From positions 1 through 64,000 of the forward strand of contig NZ_JAPDDP010000042.1 of NCBI RefSeq assembly GCF_027587195.1: a stretch of DNA of 64,000 nt. The letters are read 5' to 3'. The notes under the pieces were generated by a model. It did no database searches and was not told the DNA's origin. It saw nothing but the letters and a program-made list of their open reading frames with translations. Shown piece by piece: positions 26,991-35,030 of the stretch. How positions within the stretch are numbered: position 1 is the stretch's first letter; every line of letters begins with the position of its first letter. The stretch is from Solirubrobacter phytolaccae (GTDB taxonomy: Bacteria > Actinomycetota > Thermoleophilia > Solirubrobacterales > Solirubrobacteraceae). The translations under genes and the position numbers were made by a program.

Positions 26991-27455
26991 TCACGCCGGC
27001 TCGGCGTTCGGGTCGTAGGCGAACGGGTCGTACGGCAGGTCGCCGTGCTCGCCAGGCGTGGCCAGGTCGTAGCTGCGCACCGCACCGGACGCCTCGTCGA
27101 ACGCGACCGCGCGCTGGAGCGTGAACGGCGGATGGTCGTCCGCGTCGCACAGCGCCGACAGCTGCTCGGACACGAGCTTCATCGCGCTCATCGCCCGCAT
27201 GCGCGCGGCGAACAGGTCCCGCCCGACGTGCAGCGCGTTGTCGCGCATGGCCTCGGCGAGCACGGGCCCCGCGTCCGCGATGTCCCCGATGTCGTCCTTG
27301 GCCCACCGCGCGAGCTCGTGCGTGGTGCGGTCGATGATCGCGATCCGCGAGTAGAACCCGTAGAAGAGCTGGTGCAACGCGTCCGGCCGCTCGCCCGCCG
27401 GGACCGCGTCCGTGTATTCCTTGAGGCTCTCGGCGAGCGTCGTCGGTTGGGTCAT
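26991..27455 (-). CDS. Conserved-looking hypothetical protein
   Basis: 154 residues of unknown function. It is a soluble, acidic, mostly helical protein (LAESLKEYTDAVPAGERPDA; ALHQLFYGFYSRIAIIDRTT; LAEAMRDNALHVGRDLFAAR), followed by a short beta-rich segment and a Pro/Asp-rich tail (DLPYDPFAYDPNAEPA). There is no signal peptide, membrane helix or metal motif. Codon use matches the neighbours and the frame is coherent, so it is probably a real gene. It stops 1 bp from the convergent dksA-like gene. Confidence 0.65.
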   Translation of the reverse strand: MTQPTTLAESLKEYTDAVPAGERPDALHQLFYGFYSRIAIIDRTTHELARWAKDDIGDIADAGPVLAEAMRDNALHVGRDLFAARMRAMSAMKLVSEQLSALCDADDHPPFTLQRAVAFDEASGAVRSYDLATPGEHGDLPYDPFAYDPNAEPA

Positions 27456-27509
27456 CTCTGAAGCCTGCGCCCGTTGTCAAGAACGGGGCCGTGCGTCCAG
27501 GAACGTGGG

Positions 27510-28061
27510 TCAGCGGCGCGTGAGCGCCACCAGGTAGCGGCACGCCGTCCGCGCCACGAACACGCGCGCCGAGGGCGCGCCGAACTCCAGGCAGTCTCCG
27601 TGCGAAAGCGCATGCTCGACGCCGTCCTCGCGGATCGTCAACGCGCCCTCGAGCACCCAGATCTGCTGGTGGATGAACGCGTAGCTGTCGGCCGGGTACG
27701 CGATCTCGACGGCTTCCGGCAGTTCCACTTCGACCAGCTCCAGGGGGCCGCCGCTGACCGGGGAGACGGCCCGGCGCCGGTAGCCCGTCTCCGGGTCGGT
27801 CCAGACCGGTTGCTCGGCGGCGCGGACGAGCCGGCGGTCCGACTGCTCCGCGCGCGCGACCAGCTCGGACAGGGTCAGGCCGAGCGCCGCGGACAGGCGA
27901 CCGAGCAGCGCGGCGGTGGGCTGCGCCTCGGCGCGTTCGACCTTCGCGATCATGGCTCGGGAGACGCCGGAGCGCTCCGCCAGGGCGGCCGCGGACAGGC
28001 CGTGCGCCTCGCGCGCGGCGCGGACGGTCTCGGCGATCGAGGTCGTGAGATCAGCTGACAC
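27510..28061 (-). CDS. XRE-family regulator with C-terminal cupin domain
   Basis: 183 residues. HTH_3 domain at ~8-65 (IAETVRAAREAHGLSAAALA, ERSGVSRAMIAKVERAEAQP), cupin at ~105-180 (YAFIHQQIWVLEGALTIRED; HALSHGDCLEFGAPSARVFV). Such regulators sense small ligands through the cupin and usually control the divergent gene, here an acetyltransferase. GTG 28061 sits at the edge of a palindrome (28061-28087), consistent with autoregulation; an in-frame ATG further upstream (28094) would run through that palindrome and is less likely. Confidence 0.8.
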   Translation of the reverse strand: MSADLTTSIAETVRAAREAHGLSAAALAERSGVSRAMIAKVERAEAQPTAALLGRLSAALGLTLSELVARAEQSDRRLVRAAEQPVWTDPETGYRRRAVSPVSGGPLELVEVELPEAVEIAYPADSYAFIHQQIWVLEGALTIREDGVEHALSHGDCLEFGAPSARVFVARTACRYLVALTRR

Positions 28062-28087
28062 GATAGTGGACAGTAGCGCTACTATCG
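28061..28087. promoter_or_regulatory. Palindromic operator between XRE-cupin and GNAT genes
   Basis: The perfect 12-bp palindrome AGTAGCGCTACT (28072-28083) lies inside a larger pair of arms, CGATAGT (28061-28067) and ACTATCG (28081-28087). The site fills the 31-bp space between the two divergent start codons, so a bound repressor would block both genes. Confidence 0.55.
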
Positions 28088-28092
28088 GCGAC

Positions 28093-28611
28093 ATGGTTGT
28101 TCGGCCCGCCACCCCTGAAGACGCCCCCGCCTGCGCTGCGATCTACGCGCCCTACGTGACGGACACGGCCGTGTCGTTCGAGCTCGAGCCGCCCGACGCC
28201 GCCGAGATGGCGCGCCGGATGGCCGCCGCGCACGCGTGGCTGGTGCTCGAGGACGAAGGGGAGGTCGTGGGCTACGCGTACGCGGGCACGTTCCACCCGC
28301 GGGTCGCGTACCGGTGGGCGACCGAGACGAGCGTCTACCTGCGCCAGGGCTTCGCGCGCCGCGGCGGTGGGCGCGCGCTCTACGAGGTCCTGCTCCCGCT
28401 GCTCAAAGCGCGCGGGTTCACGGCGGCGATCGCCGGGATGACGCTCCCCAACGACGGCAGCGAAGGCCTGCACCGCGCGTTCGGCTTCGAGCCCGTCGGC
28501 ACCTACCGGCGGATCGGCTGGAAGCTCGGCGCGTGGCACGACGTCGCCTGGGCGCAGCTGATGCTCGCCGACGACGACTCAGCCCCGGACGAGCAGGCAG
28601 TCCAGCTCTAG
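28093..28611 (+). CDS. Phosphinothricin-type GNAT N-acetyltransferase
   Basis: 172 residues. The start matches the PAT/Bar subfamily: VVRPATPEDAPACAAIYAPY, VTDTAVSFELEPP; then GYAYAGTFHPRVAYRWATET, SVYLRQGFARRGGGRALYEV (acetyl-CoA loop RRGGGRA), and HRAFGFEPVGTYRRIGWKLG. The family acetylates amino groups of phosphinothricin, methionine sulfone or related compounds. It is divergent from an XRE-cupin regulator with a shared palindrome and overlaps the convergent FkbM gene by 33 bp. Confidence 0.85.
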   Translation: MVVRPATPEDAPACAAIYAPYVTDTAVSFELEPPDAAEMARRMAAAHAWLVLEDEGEVVGYAYAGTFHPRVAYRWATETSVYLRQGFARRGGGRALYEVLLPLLKARGFTAAIAGMTLPNDGSEGLHRAFGFEPVGTYRRIGWKLGAWHDVAWAQLMLADDDSAPDEQAVQL

Positions 28612-29325
28612 GAGCCCGAGCGCGTCGTCGCGGCCGACGCTGGTGAGCTGCGCGGGTCGGAAGCCGAGCTCGCCGAGCCGCGCGAGCACTTCGAGCCAGC
28701 TCGTCGAGTCCTCGTAGATCGGGCGCACGGACAGCTCGGCCTGCAGCGCGACCACGTGCTCGAGCACGCCGGCGGCACCCTCGATGACCTCGAGGTCCCA
28801 GCCTTGCGTGTCGGTCTTGAGCAGCGCGCGCGGCGCGGGCACGTGCGCGGCGGCGCGCTCGAAGACGGCATCGAGCCGTGCGACCTCGACGGTCTCGTGA
28901 TGATCGACCGCGCTGCCGCCGAAGCGTTCGACGGAGAAGGCGTTGGGCTCCAGGAACGAGGTGAAGTTGGACTCGCGCGCGACGTTCAGCGTCGCCTCGC
29001 CGGCTTCACGCCCGAGCGCGAGGTGCTGGACGCGCCACGCGGGATCGTCGGCCGCGCGCGCCTGCAGCGCGGCGAACGACGCGCCGACCGGCTCGAAGGA
29101 CACGATCTCGCCGTCGTAGCCGCTCGCGCGCAGCAGGTCGCGGTAGCCGCCGCGGTGCGCGCCGACGTCCAGCACCAGGTTCACGTCCGCGCGCTGGAGG
29201 ACCGCCCGCAGCAGCGCGGAGTGCGCGGCGAGCTCCACGCCGAGCGGGTTCGCGAGGTCCCGCGGCGCGTCGCGATAGAGCGTGTAGCCCGCGCGCTTGA
29301 GCGCGCGCTGCAGCAGCGCCTTCAT
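28579..29325 (-). CDS. FkbM-family SAM-dependent methyltransferase
   Basis: 248 residues. The SAM-binding motif is LVLDVGAHRGGYRDLLRASG, with IVSFEPVGASFAALQAR, and the FkbM hallmark LLKTDTQGWDLEVIEGA follows later. FkbM enzymes O-methylate sugars, polyketides or lipids. It is the last gene of a three-gene operon after a GT14-like glycosyltransferase (ATGA overlap 29322-29325) and an aminoglycoside 2'-acetyltransferase homologue, so a glycan or glycoside substrate is likely; inference. Confidence 0.85.
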   Translation of the reverse strand: MKALLQRALKRAGYTLYRDAPRDLANPLGVELAAHSALLRAVLQRADVNLVLDVGAHRGGYRDLLRASGYDGEIVSFEPVGASFAALQARAADDPAWRVQHLALGREAGEATLNVARESNFTSFLEPNAFSVERFGGSAVDHHETVEVARLDAVFERAAAHVPAPRALLKTDTQGWDLEVIEGAAGVLEHVVALQAELSVRPIYEDSTSWLEVLARLGELGFRPAQLTSVGRDDALGLLELDCLLVRG

Positions 29326-30185
29326 CCGAGCACCACCCGGTCGAGCGCGTCGAGCACGCGCGGGTCCTCGAACTTGCGCGCGAAGTCGGCCCCGGAGGCC
29401 AGGACGGCGTCGAGGTCGTCCATCCCGAGCACGGCGGGATGGAGCGAGCCGGGCACCCACTTCGAGAAGCGGCGCGTGTCGCCGCTCAACCGCAGCGACG
29501 GGTCGGCGTAGAGGACGGTGTGGGGGAGGGACTCGGTGGGCGACACGGTGCGTCGATAGTGGCGGATGACCTCGGGCGCGGCGCCCGCCACCACCTCGAC
29601 GGCACGCCGCGAGAGCGTCAGCCAGTCCGAGCCGCGACGCACCGGCAGCCCCGGCCCGCCGCTCCGCACGCCGAGCACGGCGCCCCACGGCATGTCGCGC
29701 AGCGTGACCAACGGCCGCGCCGCGGACACCGCGCGCCGCAGCGCCGGGCCGGGCGGGCGCACGGCGCGGTAGCGGTAGAAGTAGCGCCGCGCGAACTCGT
29801 CGCCCGCGTCCCGCGACCACCCCGGCGGCGCGACCGGCACGCCCTCGACGTAGCCGTCGAACCCACCGTCGCGCAACGCGGCGTCGATGTCGGCGAGCGG
29901 CCGGATCGGATAGTCCTGCCCGGAGAGCACGACGAGCCAGTCGAAGTCGACGCGGTCGAGCGCGTGGCGCAGGCAGCGCAGCAGCGCGTCGAGCTGCGAC
30001 GCCCAGCCCCACGCCACCGGGGTCGGCGGCAGCACGCGCTCGACCCCGGCCAGCGCGCGGTCGTCGAGCGCGCCCTGACGATCGTCGTGGTGCAGCACGA
30101 CCGAGCCGGCCGTGCGCAGGAGCCGCACCAGCCGCAGCACCTGCTCGGGGTCGCGGTGCGAGAGAACGACGTAGGCGGTTTTCAC
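29322..30185 (-). CDS. GT14-like (core-2/I-branching type) glycosyltransferase
   Basis: 287 residues from GTG 30185. Seen: KTAYVVLSHRDPEQVLRLVR, VVLHHDDRQG, WLVVLSGQDYPIRPLADIDA (SGQDYPI is the family hallmark), RRGSDWLTLSRRAVEVV and YADPSLRLSGDTRRFSKW. Bacterial GT14-like enzymes transfer sugars such as GlcNAc or xylose to cell-surface glycans. No membrane segment or signal is seen, so it is cytoplasmic. Overlaps of 4 bp on both sides tie it to the acetyltransferase and methyltransferase genes. Confidence 0.8.
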   Translation of the reverse strand: MKTAYVVLSHRDPEQVLRLVRLLRTAGSVVLHHDDRQGALDDRALAGVERVLPPTPVAWGWASQLDALLRCLRHALDRVDFDWLVVLSGQDYPIRPLADIDAALRDGGFDGYVEGVPVAPPGWSRDAGDEFARRYFYRYRAVRPPGPALRRAVSAARPLVTLRDMPWGAVLGVRSGGPGLPVRRGSDWLTLSRRAVEVVAGAAPEVIRHYRRTVSPTESLPHTVLYADPSLRLSGDTRRFSKWVPGSLHPAVLGMDDLDAVLASGADFARKFEDPRVLDALDRVVLG

Positions 30186-30706
30186 CAGACGTCGCCGTCG
30201 CGCCAGCCGCAGACCAGCTCGCCGTCGAGGTCCAGCCCGTCGCCGTGCACGAGGATCCAGCCGCGCTCCTCCTCCGTGTGGTCGACCATCCCGTCGGGCG
30301 TGAACGCGTGCAGCGTCCCCGTCCACGCGCGCCAGCCACGACCGAGGTAGAACGGCAGCCCTTCGTCGCTCGAGCCGAGCGCGCCGAGGTCGTACGCGCG
30401 CGCGATGATCGACTCCACCTCATCCATCAGCGTGCTCGCGACGCCCTGCCGCCGGTGGTCGGCGCGCACGCCGACGCCCTCCACGTAGCCCGCACGCAGC
30501 GCGCGGCCGGCGTGCAGGAGCCGGCGCTGGACGACCGCCGCGTGACCGATCAGCTCGGCCCCGTCGTAGGCCAGCACGTGCAGTCCGCCGAGGCAGTGCT
30601 CCCAGTCCTCGGCGGTCAGCTCACCGTCGAACGCGCCCTCGAGCAGCTCGCGCGCCGAGGCCAGCGTCGCGTCGTCGAGCGCCGACGTGTGCACGGTCCG
30701 GATCAC
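30182..30706 (-). CDS. aac(2')-I: Aminoglycoside 2'-N-acetyltransferase, AAC(2')-I family
   Basis: 174 residues from GTG 30706. From memory it matches mycobacterial AAC(2')-I along its whole length: TVHTSALDDAT, GAFDGELTAEDWEHCLGGLH, LIGHAAVVQRRLLHAGRALR, GYVEGVGVRADHRRQGVAST, YDLGALGSSDEGLPFYLGRG and the C-terminal CGWRDGDVW. The family acetylates the 2' amino group of aminoglycosides with acetyl-CoA. It is first in an operon with a glycosyltransferase and FkbM methyltransferase (GTGA overlap), which suggests a native amino-sugar substrate rather than dedicated drug resistance; that is inference. Confidence 0.85.
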   Translation of the reverse strand: MIRTVHTSALDDATLASARELLEGAFDGELTAEDWEHCLGGLHVLAYDGAELIGHAAVVQRRLLHAGRALRAGYVEGVGVRADHRRQGVASTLMDEVESIIARAYDLGALGSSDEGLPFYLGRGWRAWTGTLHAFTPDGMVDHTEEERGWILVHGDGLDLDGELVCGWRDGDVW

Positions 30707-30823
30707 GCCAGCGAGAGTACCCGTAGGGGTGTGGGAGCCTCTCCACGCGCTGGGGAGGCAGCACTCCGCGCCGCTAGAGGTTCCTCTGATGTTGCGGACC
30801 GCTCGTCCCGGTGAGATGGAGGC

Positions 30824-32233
30824 ATGCTTCGTCTCTGCCTCACCGCCGCGCTGCTCACGCTCACGCTGACCGCCTCCGCCCAGGCGGAAGTCGTCGTGGC
30901 GGGCACCGGCGAGCCCGCGTTCACCAACAGCGCGAACAACACCCAATGGGTGGAGTGGAGCAACAACGGCAACTACCGCGTCGAGTTCCAGCACATCGTC
31001 AACGGCGGGCCCGCGCTCGTCGACGGCCCGTACGGCGTGGCGCAGAAGGGCACGACGTCGGTCAACTGGACCGGCATCCCGGGTGTGGCGACGCCGCTGC
31101 AGGAAGGCAGCACCTACGGCATCTGCGGGTTCGGCCGCTGGCAGGACGCCTACGGCATGTGGTACCCGGACTTCCAGACCTCGTGCGCGAACGGCAAGCG
31201 CACGGCGACCACGATCGACCGCACGAAGCCGACGATCGCGCTCGTCGCCCCGGCCTTCGCGCGTGAGGCGAAGTCGCCGCTGACGATCAACTACGAGGAC
31301 AACCTCGCGTACCCGTTCGGCGTCGCGTTCGTGTCCGTCGACACGCCGCAGCTGACCGTGCTGCCCGGCTGCGCGCCCATCGCGCAGACCAAGGTCACGA
31401 AGTTCGAGTGCGTGGCGACGCTGCCCGACGCCGACGGCCCGCACCAGGTGTGCGCCGCCGTGCCCGACGCGGCAGTGCCGGACAACCCGAACTCGTCGGA
31501 TCAGAGCGGCACGGCCACCTCGGCCAACCGCTCGGACACCAAGTGCGCGACGGTCACGCTGGACCGTGCCGCGCCGGTGGTCAAGCTGGCCGGCCCGGAC
31601 GAGCTGCAGGTCGGCCACGCCGGCCTGTTCACGGCGCAGGCCACGGACGCGACGAGCGGCATCGCCACCACGTCGGGCTTCGGCTGGGGTGACGGCTCGA
31701 GCACGGCCGGCCTCGACGCCAGCCACGCGTTCGCGAACCCCGGCACCTACCGGCTGCGCTTCAGCGCGACCGACGCGGCGGGCAACACGACCGAGGTGAC
31801 CAAGGACGTGAAGGTCACGGCGGCGCCGTCGACGCCGACGATCCCGACGACGCCGCCGGTGCCCACGGGCTCCCCGTCCCCAGGCGCCACGCCGGTGCCG
31901 GGCACGCCGACGCCGGCGCCGGTCCCGTCGAAGCTCACCGTCAAAGTCGGCAAGGTCACCAAGACCGCCCTGCGCGCCCAGATCACCGGCGCCACCGGCA
32001 GCGTGCGCGTGACCCTGCGCCGCGGGCGCACCGTGGTCGCCACCAAGCGCCTGACGATCGCGAACGGGCAGGTGAACCTCAAGCTCCCGCGCTCGCTCGT
32101 GGCCGGCAAGCACGCGCTCGAGGTCGTCGCCGGCGACCGCATCGCCACCACCTCCATCAAGCTTGCGGGCAAGAAGGCCGGCGCGAAGGGTTCCCGCGTC
32201 GACCCGCAGGGGCAGCGGCCCAAGCTGCCCTAG
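30824..32233 (+). CDS. Secreted PKD-like domain protein with basic C-terminal domain
   Basis: 469 residues. Signal peptide LCLTAALLTLTLTASAQA. The N-terminal ~110 residues are a Trp/Gly/Asn-rich beta domain (VVVAGTGEPAFTNSANNTQW), then an Ig-like section with paired cysteines, then a PKD-like unit (~245-330; GFGWGDGSSTAGLDASHAFA, NPGTYRLRFSATDAAGN). A Thr/Pro-rich linker (~335-370) leads to a Lys/Arg-rich beta domain (KLTVKVGKVTKTALRAQITG) ending RVDPQGQRPKLP. Likely an envelope or secreted structural protein; ligand unknown. GGAGG lies only 2 bp before the ATG, closer than usual. Confidence 0.75.
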   Translation: MLRLCLTAALLTLTLTASAQAEVVVAGTGEPAFTNSANNTQWVEWSNNGNYRVEFQHIVNGGPALVDGPYGVAQKGTTSVNWTGIPGVATPLQEGSTYGICGFGRWQDAYGMWYPDFQTSCANGKRTATTIDRTKPTIALVAPAFAREAKSPLTINYEDNLAYPFGVAFVSVDTPQLTVLPGCAPIAQTKVTKFECVATLPDADGPHQVCAAVPDAAVPDNPNSSDQSGTATSANRSDTKCATVTLDRAAPVVKLAGPDELQVGHAGLFTAQATDATSGIATTSGFGWGDGSSTAGLDASHAFANPGTYRLRFSATDAAGNTTEVTKDVKVTAAPSTPTIPTTPPVPTGSPSPGATPVPGTPTPAPVPSKLTVKVGKVTKTALRAQITGATGSVRVTLRRGRTVVATKRLTIANGQVNLKLPRSLVAGKHALEVVAGDRIATTSIKLAGKKAGAKGSRVDPQGQRPKLP

Positions 32234-32238
32234 GAGCC

Positions 32239-32388
32239 CGCTGAAGGATTCCGGCACGCCTGCTGCAGCACATCCGCGGCGCCTCGCGCCACCCACGGGA
32301 CTCGACGTGCTGACGCACGCCTTCGCCCGCGGGCGGCCCGAGGCATCCACGGCTGCGCCGCATCAGCCGCACCGCCCATCCTTCAGCG
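32239..32388. repeat. 150-bp non-coding segment bounded by an 11-bp perfect inverted repeat
   Basis: CGCTGAAGGAT (32239-32249) and ATCCTTCAGCG (32378-32388) are exact inverted copies. Between them the sequence is GC-rich with partial internal symmetry (GCATCAGCC / GGCTGCGCCGC). It lies in the 232-bp gap between two convergent genes; I see no gene in it. Confidence 0.5.
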
Positions 32389-32410
32389 AACTCCTGCCAG
32401 GCCCGGGGGA

Positions 32411-32447
32411 ACTCGGAGGCGGCGGCGCGCGTTCGCCGCCTCCGAGT
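32411..32447. terminator. 14-bp perfect hairpin between convergent genes
   Basis: ACTCGGAGGCGGCG (32411-32424) pairs perfectly with 32434-32447 around a 9-base loop. It lies between the ends of the secreted PKD gene and the ADP-ribosylglycohydrolase gene, so it can serve both strands. Confidence 0.7.
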
Positions 32448-32465
32448 GGGCCGAACGTTGCTCAG

Positions 32466-33356
32466 TCAATAAACGTCCAGGACGTTTAACTTGTCCGCGA
32501 AGGCCAGGATCGCGTCGCGCATGAGCACGCGCTCGCGCCAGTGGGCGGGGATGCCCTCCAGGCCATAGAGCGCGCCGGCGAGCTGGCCGGCGATCGCCGC
32601 GGTCGTGTCGGCGTCGTCGCCGAGGTTGACCGCCGCGAGGATCGCCGCCTCGAAGGTGTCGGTGGAGGCGACCGCCCACAGCGCCGCCTCCAGCGCGTCG
32701 AGGATGTAGCCGCCGCCGCGGATCTCCGGCGGCGTCTGCTCGCGGAACGAGCCGGCGAGGATCGCCGCGAGCCGGGGATCACCGAGGTCCTCGCGCGGCC
32801 GCAGCACCTCGTCCTTGCTCGCGCAGTTGAGCGCTTCGACGAGCAGGATCGCGAACCAGCACGTCGCGTCGATCGCCTCGGGCGCGCCGTGCGTGGTGCG
32901 CGCGCTCTCGGCCGCGAACCGCACCGCCGCGTCGACGTCATTCGCGTAGGCGATCGCGACCGGCGCGAGCTTCATCAACGGCCCGTTCCCCGCCGCGTCG
33001 GGCGCCGCGTCACCGGGGAACCGCTCGCCCGTGGCCTCGAACCGGGCGAGCGCGGCGGCCGTCGCGTTGCCGATGTCGAAGCACTCGCCCGTCGAGGACC
33101 AGTGCCCCTCGCGCCACCAGCGCACGTAGCGCTGGAGCTGGTCGACCGGGTCGAACCCGCCGCGTTCCACCAGGCTCTCCGCGAGGCACAGCGCCATCGA
33201 CGTGTCGTCCGTCCACGCGCCCGCGGGCAACGCGAACGGTCCGCCACCGACCATGTCGGTCACGGGCGGGAAGCTCCCCGGCGGCGAGAACTCGACGGTG
33301 GTCCCGACGGCGTCACCCACCGCCAGCCCGAGCAGGCATCCCCGGAATCGATTCAC
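32466..33356 (-). CDS. ADP-ribosylglycohydrolase (DraG/ARH-like)
   Basis: 296 residues from GTG 33356. The family fold is clear: FRGCLLGLAVGDAVGTTVEF at the start, GAWTDDTSMALCLAESLVER (Mg-binding T-D-D), NGPLMKLAPVAIAY, and near the end VNLGDDADTTAAIAGQLAGA, the second metal motif. It removes ADP-ribose from protein, or possibly other ADP-ribosylated targets, in the cytoplasm. Its GTGA start overlaps the stop of the exporter permease gene, so it is the last gene of the TetR-controlled transporter operon, an unusual partner. Confidence 0.9.
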   Translation of the reverse strand: MNRFRGCLLGLAVGDAVGTTVEFSPPGSFPPVTDMVGGGPFALPAGAWTDDTSMALCLAESLVERGGFDPVDQLQRYVRWWREGHWSSTGECFDIGNATAAALARFEATGERFPGDAAPDAAGNGPLMKLAPVAIAYANDVDAAVRFAAESARTTHGAPEAIDATCWFAILLVEALNCASKDEVLRPREDLGDPRLAAILAGSFREQTPPEIRGGGYILDALEAALWAVASTDTFEAAILAAVNLGDDADTTAAIAGQLAGALYGLEGIPAHWRERVLMRDAILAFADKLNVLDVY

Positions 33357-34126
33357 GCGGCCGAACGGTACCTGGCCACCGCGAGCGGGAAGAAGATCGC
33401 CGTCAGCACGAGCGGCCAGACCACGGCCATCAGCACCGCGTGCTCCGCGACCCACGACTGGCTCTCCCAGCCCGGGTTGCCGAACAGCTCACGCGTCGCG
33501 GCGACCGTCGAGGAGAGCGGGTTCCACTCCGCGACCGTGCCGAGCCAGCCTGGCATCGAGCCCGGGTCGGTGAAGGCGATCGACAGGAACCCGAGCGGCC
33601 ACACGAGGATCTGCACCGCCGACACCGCCTCGGGACGCCCGGCGACCAGCCCGAGGAACACGCCCATCCAGATCAGCGAGAAGCGCAGCAGCACGAGCAG
33701 GCCGACCGCCGCCAGCGCGTCGAGCACGCCGCCGTGGACCCGCCAGCCGATCGCCCACCCGCACGCCATCAGCACCACCAGCCCGAGGACCGCGTGCAGC
33801 AGGTCCGCGACCGCACGGCCGGAGACCACCGCCGCGCCCGCCATCGGCAGCGACCGGAACCGATCCGTGATGCCCCGCTGCGCGTCGGTGACGACGGCCG
33901 TCATCGTCGTCTCCAGGCCGAAGACCGTGGTCAGCGCGAGCATCCCAGGCACCAGCAGCTCGGGGTAGTCGTCGCCGTACCCGCCGCGCAGCAGGTAGGC
34001 GAACATCACCAGCACGAGCACGGGGAAGAGGAACCCGACGAGCGCGACGAACGGTTGGCGCGCCCAGTGCGACAACGCGCGCAGGGTCAGCGTCCACGTG
34101 TCGGCGAACACCCAGCGCAGGCTCAT
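33353..34126 (-). CDS. DrrB-type ABC transporter permease (second system)
   Basis: 257 residues, about six membrane segments (FVALVGFLFPVLVLVMFAYL; VVSGRAVADLLHAVLGLVVL; LLVLLRFSLIWMGVFLGLVA; ILVWPLGFLSIAFTD; LMAVVWPLVLTAIFFPLAVA). The DAQRGITDRFRSLPMAGAAV loop is typical of DrrB. It overlaps the ATPase gene upstream by 4 bp (ATGA) and the ADP-ribosylglycohydrolase gene downstream by 4 bp (GTGA). Confidence 0.85.
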   Translation of the reverse strand: MSLRWVFADTWTLTLRALSHWARQPFVALVGFLFPVLVLVMFAYLLRGGYGDDYPELLVPGMLALTTVFGLETTMTAVVTDAQRGITDRFRSLPMAGAAVVSGRAVADLLHAVLGLVVLMACGWAIGWRVHGGVLDALAAVGLLVLLRFSLIWMGVFLGLVAGRPEAVSAVQILVWPLGFLSIAFTDPGSMPGWLGTVAEWNPLSSTVAATRELFGNPGWESQSWVAEHAVLMAVVWPLVLTAIFFPLAVARYRSAA

Positions 34127-35025
34127 CGCGTCAGCTCCAGGAAGACCTCGTCGAGGGTGGGGCGTCGCAACGACACATCCTCGGCGTCGAGCTCGCCGAT
34201 CACCGCCGCCAGCGCACCCATGCGGTCGCGGACGGGCGCGCTGACCCGCAACGTGTCGACTTCCGGCGCGACCCCGGAGATCCGCGCGAGCAACGCGGCC
34301 GCCGCGACCACGTCGTCGGCGTCGCGCACGACGACCTCGATCCAATCGCCGGCCAGCGCGTCCTTGAGCTCGGCGGGCGTGCCCTCCGCGACCACGCGCC
34401 CGCCGTCGACGACCGCGATCCGGTCGGCCAGCCGGTCCGCCTCCTCCAGGTACTGCGTCGTGAGGAGCACCGTCGTCCCCTCGGCGGCCAGCCCGCGCAC
34501 GGCCTCCCACACCTCCAGCCGCGAACGCGGGTCCAGCCCCGTCGTCGGCTCGTCGAGGAACAGCACGTCCGGCGCCACCATCAGCCCGGCGGCCAGGTCC
34601 AGCCGTCGCCGCATCCCGCCCGAGTAGCCGCTGACGGACCGGTCCGCGGCGTCCTCCAGGTCGAAGCGCTCCAGCAGCTCTTCCGCGCGCGCTCGCGCGC
34701 GTGAGACGCCCAGGTGCAGCAACCGACCGAAGAGCACCAGGTTCGCGCGCCCGCTCAGCGCCTCGTCGACCGCGGCGTGCTGGCCGACGAGCCCGATCCG
34801 CCGCCGCACGCCCGCCGGGTCGCGCCCCACGTCCACGCCCGCGACGACCGCGCGGCCGGCGTCCACCCGCGCGAGCGTCGCCAGCACGCGCACGGCGGTC
34901 GTCTTGCCCGCGCCGTTCGGTCCCAGCACCCCGCACACCGACCCCGCGGGCACGGCGAGGTCGAGCCCGTCGAGCGCGACCGTCTCGCCGTAGCGCTTGC
35001 GCAGTCCGTCCGCTTCGATCGCCAT
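34123..35025 (-). CDS. DrrA-type ABC exporter ATPase (second system)
   Basis: 300 residues. Walker A GPNGAGKTTAVRV, LVGQHAAVDEALSGRANLVL, signature YSGGMRRRLDLAAGL, Walker B VLFLDEPTTGLDP, LLTTQYLEEADRLADRI and the C-terminal RRPTLDEVFLELTR of DrrA proteins. ATG 35025 has a GGAGAG ribosome-binding site on the minus strand; an in-frame ATG at 35043 lies inside the operator region. It is divergent from a TetR-type repressor with two tandem operator boxes between them. Confidence 0.9.
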   Translation of the reverse strand: MAIEADGLRKRYGETVALDGLDLAVPAGSVCGVLGPNGAGKTTAVRVLATLARVDAGRAVVAGVDVGRDPAGVRRRIGLVGQHAAVDEALSGRANLVLFGRLLHLGVSRARARAEELLERFDLEDAADRSVSGYSGGMRRRLDLAAGLMVAPDVLFLDEPTTGLDPRSRLEVWEAVRGLAAEGTTVLLTTQYLEEADRLADRIAVVDGGRVVAEGTPAELKDALAGDWIEVVVRDADDVVAAAALLARISGVAPEVDTLRVSAPVRDRMGALAAVIGELDAEDVSLRRPTLDEVFLELTR

Positions 35026-35030
35026 CTTCT

